A stretch of 64,000 nt of DNA from Nilaparvata lugens (Eukaryota; Arthropoda; Insecta; Hemiptera; Delphacidae). This document shows positions 56,239 to 64,000 of this stretch, in pieces (position 1 is the stretch's first letter; the number at the start of each line of letters is the position of its first letter). Made by a program: the position numbers and the translations under genes. The DNA is taken from assembly GCF_014356525.2 (NCBI RefSeq), contig NC_052517.1:124001-188000 (forward strand), written 5' to 3'. The notes under the pieces are model-generated. The model saw nothing but the letters and a program-made list of their open reading frames with translations, was not told the origin of the DNA and did not search any database.

Positions 56239-57050
56239 TCAAACATTGTCATCAATCACTGGAGTCCTGCTCATAGATCCGTTCCATTCAGTTCTTGGTC
56301 TCCCTGTTGTCCAATCCTGTGATAGTTCGATTATTAACATTCTATGATCCGTTGTGGATTGAAATTTCCCTGTCACTTCGAACCGTTTTATAAATCCACT
56401 TTGAGCGGTAAGCACATAATCAATCTCATTTTTGGTCTGCTGGTTGGGGGAAATCCAAGTCCACTTTTTCCCAGCTCTTTTCTTGAAGAAAGTGTTGATT
56501 ACCTTCAAGCCATGCTGGAAACAGAAATCGACTAACAACTGACCTACTTCGTTCCTTCTCCCATATCCATATTCACCAACTACATTTGCTTCTATGTCTT
56601 CTTGTTGACCGACCTGAGCGTTGAAATCTCCTAAAATTATTGCCGTATTTTTCCAGTTATTTTTTTCATGTCTGATTGCTGTGGACAACTGCTCGTAGAA
56701 TGCTTCACGTTCCTCTTTCTCCGCTTCTGCAGTCGGTGCATAAACTTGATATATGCTCAATATCTTTGAACACCCGACTCTTATTCTCAAAATAGCCAGC
56801 CTCTCCTAATCCTTTGAATTCAATTTTTTTTTATTTCAGTTGTTCTCTAATGAGAATCCCACTCCTTTTTGGGCTTGCGTTTCTCCATAGTGATAGAAAA
56901 TATATCTACTTTCCTTTGTACGATTTTTTCAAAGTTCCTTCTCACTCGGATACTCCTAGAATATCAATATTTGTCTTCTCTAGTGCTTCCTCCAATTCAC
57001 ACAATCTATCTTCGGTTCTAAGAGTGAACGTTCAAAGTACCTACAATTAA
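56239..57050 (-). pseudogene. RTE-like APE endonuclease, frameshifted
   Basis: The clear part (56239-56790) has IYQVYAPTAEAEKEER, then ILGDFNAQVG (the GDFN active-site motif), NEIDYVL and TDHRMLIIEL (the catalytic D-H pair in S/T-DH). The first part, in other frames near 56870-57050, shows EDRLCELEEALEKTNIDIL and HYGETQAQKGVGF, typical of the N-terminal strands. The endonuclease would nick the genome to prime reverse transcription. Several indels separate the two parts. Confidence 0.8.
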
Positions 57051-57905
57051 CCCTGGGGGGTATTGGTCATTTTTCCCCTCGGCGACCAACCATCCTGGGG
57101 AAATGCTATTCCTCTTATCTTCTAAATTATTACAATCAATCTTTTTTCGGATTTTGTTGGTTGGCGGCCTAGTTCCCATAATTTGCTATTCGTTCTGGTT
57201 TTCTGTTTGCTCCACTCCTGCTGAATTTCATCTTGATTTGTAATTTTTGGTTCCTTCAGCTTCTCCCCTTCTCTATTTTTTTCAGTGTTTTTCATGACAA
57301 ATCTATCTAAACTGTTATTTCTGTTGAGTTTTCTTCCTTTCTTTGAAGACCGACGATCATGGGAATTCTTGGTTATTCTACCTGCGGCTTTGGAGATTTC
57401 TCTTTGCTTCTTGCTCTCTTGGAGGAGTTAGACTCTTGCTTTTCCAGGTCATCCAGGGAAAAAACCTCCCATCAACTTTCAATTTGTCTCCTATCATAAT
57501 CACTTTTCTTCCTTCTGATATTTAAACTTACTAGATGTGGAATAATTGTTTTCTGATAGCCCTCATCTCACGAGTAAAATCTTCCTTTATTTGATACTTT
57601 CGAATCCTTCATTTTCTTGCAGTTTTCTTTTTGCTTTCAATATCAAATTTTCAATTACAATTTAATTGAATTTAGTTTTACAATAACCGGTGATCCTACT
57701 TTATTCCTGTTCATTCTCCATAAGCTCTAATGGAATTTTCATTAGTATCAGGAACCATAAACTGTAAAATTGCAATAACCTCCTTATTCATAGCGAAAAA
57801 CTCTTCACTTCGAACTCCATACAGCAACAGGTTGAATTTTTTTTTTTTCACATCCTTGAGTGTGTCCTTCTTTGCCTTCTCTTGTTTTATGTGAAAAATT
57901 TCCAT

Positions 57906-58647
57906 TTGATTTCTTCTATTTCCTTCCGAAAATTATTATTTATTGTATCCACCTTATTATCCAAAGTATCCAGTTTTTGCAGTTTACCTAATATTTGATC
58001 TAATTCTCTTCAATAGTAGACATTGCTTCGAGCTGTTTGGATTGCCTTACTCAACGGTTAAAAGAAATAAAATCACTGGTAGACACTATAAAATGGATTA
58101 TCTCAGATTATTGACAGTTTTGAATTGAGGGAACTCTAATTTACTGTTACAGATGTATTGAATAATGCTTATCAGTGAATTTAGTGCGGTAGGTCACGGC
58201 AGATAACAAAGTAACACTCAGTTCAGCTGCTGCGATTCTCTATCCTATCTGCTAGCCCTATCATGTACTACTATTTTTATTATTGTTTCCAGTATACTAA
58301 TCCTCCCTCCTCTGCTTTTTGGTAAATTCAGCTCTCAAGGTTTGACGCAGGTTGATCAAAGTCCATCTATCGTTACATCAACGTGCGTATTCCTCTTATT
58401 TCAATTGATCAATCTAACCTAGAAACTGACTTTTGCAAACTTCCTAATGCATGAAAACCGTTATTAAATGACATGAAAAACGAGATTTTCACTACACTAG
58501 GCACTCTCAGATCTGAGGATCCTTAACTTTTTCATAAAACAGTTTGATCAACACTTGAATAATTAAAAATTTTTTTTTTCAATAGATTCAATAGACTCTC
58601 CTTCCCTTCTTTCTCGCACTGTTCACATAAACAAAATGGTGAATGTA
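57906..58647. other. No gene seen
   Basis: AT-rich spacer between the LINE fragment and BIR-like gene 2. Nothing recognisable. Confidence 0.45.
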
Positions 58648-59278
58648 TTACTTTTTCAATGGATTTTCGATAATATATTTGCAATAGACACATTGCAGAT
58701 AGTGATTTTTATGTAAGAATAACCATTTCTTGCAAAATTGTCTGCTTTATCAGATAATGATTTACAATAGTCACAATGTGGATGATGCTTTTCAAAATAC
58801 ACTCCTTGAATGGATGAATCTTCTACATGATTAAAAGTTAAATATCTTTCTTCATATTGGCGTAGAATATTATTATCGAAATTCTCCTCTTTAATTGTTA
58901 TTATTATCTTTCCCTCTCAATGCACAGTTCGTGCTGTACCTTGCATGTTCTCTTGTGGTATGTCACTTTCTTCCCATTTTCCCAAATAAATTGAACAAAA
59001 TACACATCGCACAATGTCTGGTGCACATGCGATATAAATCCCTCTTTCGCCATGTTTTCCGCAGACAAATGCTGAGAAGATTTCGTCCATCTTTTATCAA
59101 AAGTTAATAATCTTAATCTTCCATGCAACATTATGTGATCTTGAGATATCATTCTCACACAGCCTTCTTCTACCAATGCCAATTCACAATGATTTAAAAA
59201 CATGCAGTTGTACTCTATCACTCTAATTATATCATGCTGATCGTTATTCTTTCGTTTTCCAGAATCTAACATCATCAT
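58648..59278 (-). pseudogene. BIR-like protein 2 (IAP-related), frameshifted
   Basis: The first frame, from the ATG at 59278, contains RLRLLTFDKRW and HLSAENMAKEGF, the start of a BIR domain. FIWENG and YHKRTC follow, keeping the H-x-x-x-C end. The expected C-x2-C is missing: phenylalanines occupy those places (DVYFVQF). It stops at 58904. The neighbouring frame then shows HPHCDYCKSL and ADNFARNGYSY, a second BIR-like unit. A third frame holds LQCVYCKYIIENP before the stop at 58648. At least two indels break it. Its ADNFAR...QCVYC core is close to that of the BIR-like gene at 48240-49414, so the two are probably related. Anti-apoptotic function is inferred from family only. Confidence 0.6.
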
Positions 59279-62200
59279 GCCGAGGGAACGAAGACTACAT
59301 GGCGTGAATTCCAGCGCAGTCCGCCATCATATAACCATCAAGGATCCTGAAGAAATAAGCATCGAGAATGTGCTCGAGAGATCGAAACGGCACGTTTTCG
59401 ACATAATTAGGAAGCATGCGGCACGGCATGATGCCAATGTAAAATAATTCATTGTCTTGAATGTTTTGTTGTATAAATTAGTTGTGATGGATGATGAGGT
59501 TAGCGAGACTGTCTCATCTCTCAAAAATCTTCATAGTTACTCCAACATAGCGCTAAACGTGCTTGAGCATTATGAAGATTTTATCAATCATTTCATGTTG
59601 GCCATAAGAAAAATCCTGTCATCTTTTGACAACTTTGTTCGACATGGCAGTGGTTGGGTTTTGAAGAAAATGACTCACTGGATGTGAACGTGATTAAATT
59701 AATCCATATTCACATTCAGTTTCATTCAAACACCGCAGTTTCTAAAAACAAAAATGCATTATAAATGTCAAAAATCTGTCTGATGAAAAATGGTTTTCAT
59801 GGTCAGTCCTCACGTATTTCAACAGAAACCAAGGAACTCACACTTGACTGTAAAGTATTTGAGCAAGTTTGCTCACACACTTAATACGCGAGGTGTAAAT
59901 TTTCCGGTGACGACACACGATATTAAGAAATTTGAAATACTGAATCCGGATATTGCAATTCATGTCATTGCGTATGAAACAAAAAGTTTTCCCCTACCGC
60001 ACGAGCATTTTCTGCACTCGTAAGCACCAAATTAATCTTTTAATGCTGAAAGCTGATGCAGGAAAAACGCATTTCTGTTTAATTAATACCGCAAACGGGA
60101 AAAACGGATTATCGCGTCTTCTCTCTCACCTTCCAAAAACCACAGTCAAGTACACATTTGTAATTTTGGTTTTCATAGATTTACATCGGACAAATCTGAA
60201 AATTATGATGGCAAAGCAATTTGATGAAACATGAACAGCTTTGTTCCAAGTTTGAATCACAGCATGTTCATATCCTGAACGCGGAGAGACAATTAAATTT
60301 AAGAAACTAGGCGCCACGTTGAAGAAAAAGTTCACCATTTACGCGGATTTAGAAACTTACGTTGTTAATATCGATAATAATGTTGATGATGATGAATCCG
60401 ATTCGGATGAAATCACTCATAGCTATACAAAGAAAACAGTGCGACATATTCCCTGCTGGTATTGTTTAGTTGTTATTGATGTGAACGGGGAAATCACTTA
60501 CAGACCTGTACTCCATAGATCGAGTAGTTTAGATAAAAAAATCATGGAGAAATTTCTTCAGGAAATTACAGGATCTTGGCGACATTTTGTATGAGGATAT
60601 TAAACGAGAAATTCTGATGCAACATTTATCCGAAAGTCAAGAGCGCGAATTTCAAAATTCGGTAAACTGTGGGCTTTGTGCCGAACCGTTCTTAGACACC
60701 GATATTAAATGTCATCACCACGCACATGAAACCGGAAATTACCTATGTGAGGCGCACGTTTCTTGTTATTTATTGGCTTGTACTCCGGAGTACATTTCGT
60801 GTTATTTTCACAATTTCTCCGGGTTTGATTCACATTTCATCTTGAAAGCGCTCGGTAAATGCAAAAAAGAAATTTCCTGCATCGCAAATACGTCAGAGAG
60901 ATTTTTGACACTTTCAGTGGGCAAAATTAAATTTTTAGATTCCTACAAGTTTATGAACAAATCCTTGGAAGTATTGGTGCGTAATTTGGTAGAAAGTACA
61001 GACATGGAAAAGAAGTTTGAACGTTTATTTTCAGTGTTTCATCACCCGCCGCGCGAACACAGACAACTCTTGTTGAAAAAAGGAATATATCCTTACTTAT
61101 ACATGAGTTGTCCCAAAAATTCGCGGGAACATCACTTCCTCCATCGAATGTTTTCATAATGATTTAACTGATACACCTCTGTCTCGCGAAGAATATGAGC
61201 ATGCCAAAGAGTGTTCTCGACATTCAAGCTGAAATCGCTCGGTGAATATCATGATTTCTATTTATGTTGGATGTGATGCTATTAGCGGAAGTTTTTGAAT
61301 CCATGAGGTCTACGATTTTTAGCTCATATGGCCTTGATGTCACTCATTTTGTTCCCTCACGCACTTTACCTGGAATTGCATGTTGAAACATACTAAAGTT
61401 GAACTAGAGTTGATTACTCATCTTGACATGCATCTCATGTTTGAGGTGGTGATGAGGGGTGGGGTTTCATTTATCGGTAAACGTTATTGTGAGGCGAATA
61501 ACAAACATCCACCTGAGACATATGACCCCTCAAAACGAGTAATTATCTCCTTTATATCGATGCAAACAGCTTATACCCGGAAGCTATGAGCCAGAACTTA
61601 CCTGTTGGAAATTTCAAATTCCTCTCAGAGGAAGAAATTTCTAAGCTTGATTTCGCGAATTTGGACAGCAATTCAGAAACTGGATATGTAATAGAATGCG
61701 ATCTCAAGTATCCAAAGAGTTACATGATAGCATGCCAGCTTCCCACTCATGCCTCTCCACCAAACACCTCCACACAAATTGCTGTCAAACTATCAAACAA
61801 ATGAGAACGGTCAAACTGGAACCAAAAAGCTCATGAACACACTTTTTGACCGTGAGAAGTACATTGTCCACTACCTCAATTTAAAACTCTACCTTCAGCT
61901 CGGTTTGCAATTAATGAAAGTACATCGCGTAATTAGCTTTTTCCAATCTCCCTGGCTGAAAAGCTACATCGACTTCAATATCAGCAATAGACAGAACATG
62001 AAAAATAAATTTGAAATATCCTTCTTCAAGGCCTGTTGCAATCCTATCTTTGGCAAGACTGTTCAATCAGTTCGCAAGCATATCAATGTTAAAATTATCA
62101 CAGATGAAAAACGGTTAGATAAGTACATTTCAAATCCGTTATGCAAATGCTGGCAAATAATTAGTCCAAACGTGATCGCGGTTTTCTCTCGTAAGTTGGA

Positions 62201-62883
62201 ACTAAAAATGAACAAGCCTGTCTATTCCGGGTTTTCCATACTGGAGTTGAGTAAATTCCATATATAAGATTTTTTCCATTGTAAATTACAAAAAATTATA
62301 CTGTGGGATCGCGTAGAACTCTGTGACCGATACCGATAGTTTTCTTTTAAATGTAAAAGTGGAAGACGTGTATCAGTTGATTAAAGAAAATTGAACCTTT
62401 TCGACACTAGTAACTATCCCCCTTACCACCCTGCTTTTCCATGGAGAGAAATAAAGTTGTAAGAAAGTTCAAGGATGAGACAGCCTCAAAACCCGTCCAT
62501 AAATTTATAGGGCTTTGATCTAAACTTTACTCGTATTCAGTATGTAATGAGAATGAAGAACCTGTAAATAAATGTGTAGCAATGGGTGTACAGACCGGAG
62601 TGAAATGTAGGAAACTTAATTTTAATTTATATAAGAAATCGTTGATTGAACGTTGTGAACACATTGAAAAATTCAATATGATGAGGTCCTATAATCACAC
62701 ATGTATCAGATTGAAAGTGCAAAAATCTGTTTGAGTCCTTATGACGATAAGAGATATATTGCAGAGAATGGTGTGGACACTTTGCTTTTGGACATTATAG
62801 AGTGCCAACAACGCTCTGAACTGATTGCTCAGTATGTCCTGCGACGATCATCCATCACCACTAATTTTGATTTTGTGTTGTAA
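59277..62883 (+). pseudogene. Protein-primed family B DNA polymerase (Maverick pPolB), multiply broken
   Basis: About 3.6 kb, the length of a full Maverick PolB. From the ATG at 59277 an N-terminal part is visible with RHGSGWVLKK. It is followed by NVKNLSDEKWFSWSVL in another frame and ILLMLKADAGKTHFCLI-like sequence near 60030-60080. The exonuclease has IYADLET (Exo I, 60334) and HNFSGFDSHFILKAL (Exo II, about 60811). The polymerase has DANSLYP (motif A, 61559-61579), CCNPIFGKT (motif B, about 62040) and TDTDSF (motif C, 62326-62343). The C-terminal end shows LSPYDDKRYI (about 62731). The frame changes at least six times and there is an in-frame TAA near 59445. It would replicate the element from protein primers. 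Confidence 0.88.
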
Positions 62884-62886
62884 ATA

Positions 62887-63830
62887 TGAATATTATTAGA
62901 TCTAAGATAGCGTTAGAACTCCATAGCGTACCATGTGTCAACTATCCCCTCGCAAATATGAGTTGAAAAGTGAAAAAGACTTACTTCAAGCCGATCTCAT
63001 TGAGATGAGCAGTTTATCACGTTTTAATAAAGGTTATAGGTATATCTTAGCTGTTATTAATTTTTTTCAAAATTTGCATATTGTGTACCATTGAAAGACA
63101 AGTCAAGTCAATCTGTATTTGATGCACTCCTACCCATTATTTCTAAAAATAGGGAGTTAAGTTGTTTCAATCAGATCAGGGAACAGAATTCTTTAATTCA
63201 AAAGTTAAAGCGCTATTAGATAGATAGTATTAAACATTACCATGTTTTTAGCGATAAGAAAGCTTCCATAGTTGAAAGGTTTAATAGAACAATAAAGCAA
63301 AAATTTATAGATATTTAACTGAACGTGGACCAAAAATGGATATCGCAGCTAGACAGTTTGGTTCGCGATTATAATGCAACAATGCACACTTCAATTAGAA
63401 TGAAACCTAAAGATGTGAGGAAAAAGATCGTAATCATGTTTTAATGTCTTTGAATTCTGCATTCAATAGACGATATAAATTGAAAAATTCAAAACCAAAA
63501 TTTAAGCTAGGAGATGTTGTACGAATCTCAAAGAAAAGGTTTTTTTTCTATAAATCTTATAACATAAATTGGAGCACAGAGTATTTTGTGATTCATTCTA
63601 TATTCCCTTCTCAACCTGTAACGTACAGCTTGTGAGATCTAAACGAGAAGTAATTAGTGGTAGGTTTTACGGAGAAGAAATTAGAAAAACACAATTAAAA
63701 CGAATCGGAGAGACAAGTATATCTGATTGAAAAAATATTAAAGCGTGACAAAAAAGGATTGCTTGTTAAGTGGATTGGATTTTCAACACCTAGTTTAATT
63801 AGTAGAAGTCAACTATTAGATGAAAAATAA
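62887..63830 (+). pseudogene. Maverick integrase with C-terminal chromodomain, multiply broken
   Basis: A retroviral-type DDE core is spread over three frames: QADLIEM with the first Asp at 62993, SDQGTEFFNS with the second Asp at 63174, and ASIVERFNRTIKQKF with the Glu at 63274. The spacing between the last two is about 33 codons, as expected. Downstream are WISQLDSLVRDYN and, at 63444-63635, a chromodomain-proximal region with KFKLGDVVRISKK. The end (63720-63830) reads YLIEKILKRDKKG and LLVKWIGF, a chromodomain. The integrase inserts element DNA and the chromodomain probably guides it to chromatin. All catalytic residues persist, but indels and a TAA near 63316 make it inactive. The N-terminal zinc-binding part is not visible. 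Confidence 0.87.
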
Positions 63831-64000
63831 TCTATTGGATATCATATTGTAATACATTCCATTCAGTGTAAATATGACGAAGATTTGATGTAAATATGAT
63901 ACGTCTCTATCAAAAAATGCTTCTCAGTTTCATTTCAATCTGTAGTTTCATTTTCGTAATTGCTTTCGCTAAGGCTTAGATAAGGAGGAGCAGCAGATGC
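63831..64000. other. Window edge, no feature seen
   Basis: AT-rich sequence after the integrase. If the Maverick's right terminal repeat exists it should begin here or just beyond the window; I could not identify it. Confidence 0.4.

Larger units (their letters stand above)
55755..57905 (-). mobile_element. RTE-like LINE fragment nested in the Maverick
   Basis: Read on the minus strand from 57905 down, it has an ORF1-like piece (LLLYGVRSEEFF), then the start of an endonuclease (near 57050). The rest of the endonuclease follows (56239-56790), then the basic linker that precedes reverse transcriptase (55755-56066). Reverse transcriptase itself is absent, so the element lost its 3' part, which is unusual for a LINE. 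It lies between the two-exon gene and BIR-like gene 2 and so interrupts the viral-type gene order. Confidence 0.72.
47699..63830. mobile_element. Maverick/Polinton (adintovirus-like) element, decayed
   Basis: Within 16 kb the window holds PolB, integrase, adenain-type protease, hexon-like and penton-like capsid proteins, which together define Mavericks/Polintons. Accessory genes are a PLA2-domain protein, two BIR-like proteins and a two-exon gene. Capsid-side genes run on the minus strand; PolB and integrase run on the plus strand from near 59277. A LINE of the RTE type is nested at 55755-57905. I found no packaging ATPase and no terminal inverted repeats, so true ends are unknown; the element may extend past 64000. 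Almost every gene is interrupted, so the copy is a fossil. Confidence 0.88.

Noticed and set aside
55831..56322. 163-codon plus-strand frame
   Set aside because: Antisense shadow of the RTE-like linker and endonuclease, which has clear motifs on the minus strand.
48486..63830. Alternative genetic code (TGA read as an amino acid) in the Maverick genes
   Set aside because: Some breaks are TGA, but others are TAA and many are frameshifts, which fits ordinary decay and not recoding.
1..64000. CRISPR array, tRNA or rRNA genes
   Set aside because: Tandem repeats here have no unique spacers of constant length, and I found no convincing tRNA cloverleaf or rRNA core sequence.

Overview
This window is eukaryotic, repeat-rich, AT-rich DNA and most likely comes from a sap-sucking insect (Hemiptera). 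A planthopper is my best guess from the style of the dispersed repeats, but that is recollection, not a search. There is one 100-N scaffold gap (36748-36847). I see no bacterial gene organisation, rRNA, tRNA or CRISPR array.

Positions 1-45700 are an intergenic desert of nested transposon debris. It holds terminal-inverted-repeat (TIR) elements and MITEs, including a piggyBac-type remnant with a broken transposase nested inside another TIR element, and two TTAA-flanked MITEs whose ends resemble that remnant. It also holds a PIF/Harbinger-like element with a broken MADF exon, several fold-back hairpins, duplicated segments, recurring 3' tails of non-LTR retrotransposons ending in CAAT-type repeats, and CT-rich or AT-rich simple repeats. 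The only good candidate for host coding sequence is a small internal exon at 32007-32097. A weaker candidate is a first exon ending in ATG|GTGAGT at 13583-13585.

Positions 45727-47085 are the 5' part of a Jockey-like LINE (gag-like ORF1 with zinc knuckles plus the start of ORF2), followed by tandem repeats to about 47690.

Positions 47699-63830 are the main feature: a decayed Maverick/Polinton (adintovirus-like) element. On the minus strand it carries an unknown ORF, a BIR-like zinc protein, a hexon-like major capsid protein, an intact penton-like minor capsid protein, an adenain-type cysteine protease, a parvovirus-VP1-type phospholipase A2 protein, a two-exon gene with an 87-bp minisatellite in its intron, and a second BIR-like gene. 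On the plus strand it carries a protein-primed family B DNA polymerase and a retroviral-type integrase with a C-terminal chromodomain. An RTE-like LINE fragment (55755-57905) lies inside it.

As a unit these genes would have replicated DNA (PolB), inserted it (integrase), built and matured a capsid (hexon, penton, protease), possibly breached membranes (PLA2) and possibly blocked cell death (BIR proteins). Nearly all are broken by frameshifts or stops, so this copy is an old genomic fossil. I did not find the FtsK/HerA-type packaging ATPase, and the right terminal repeat was not seen before the window ends.
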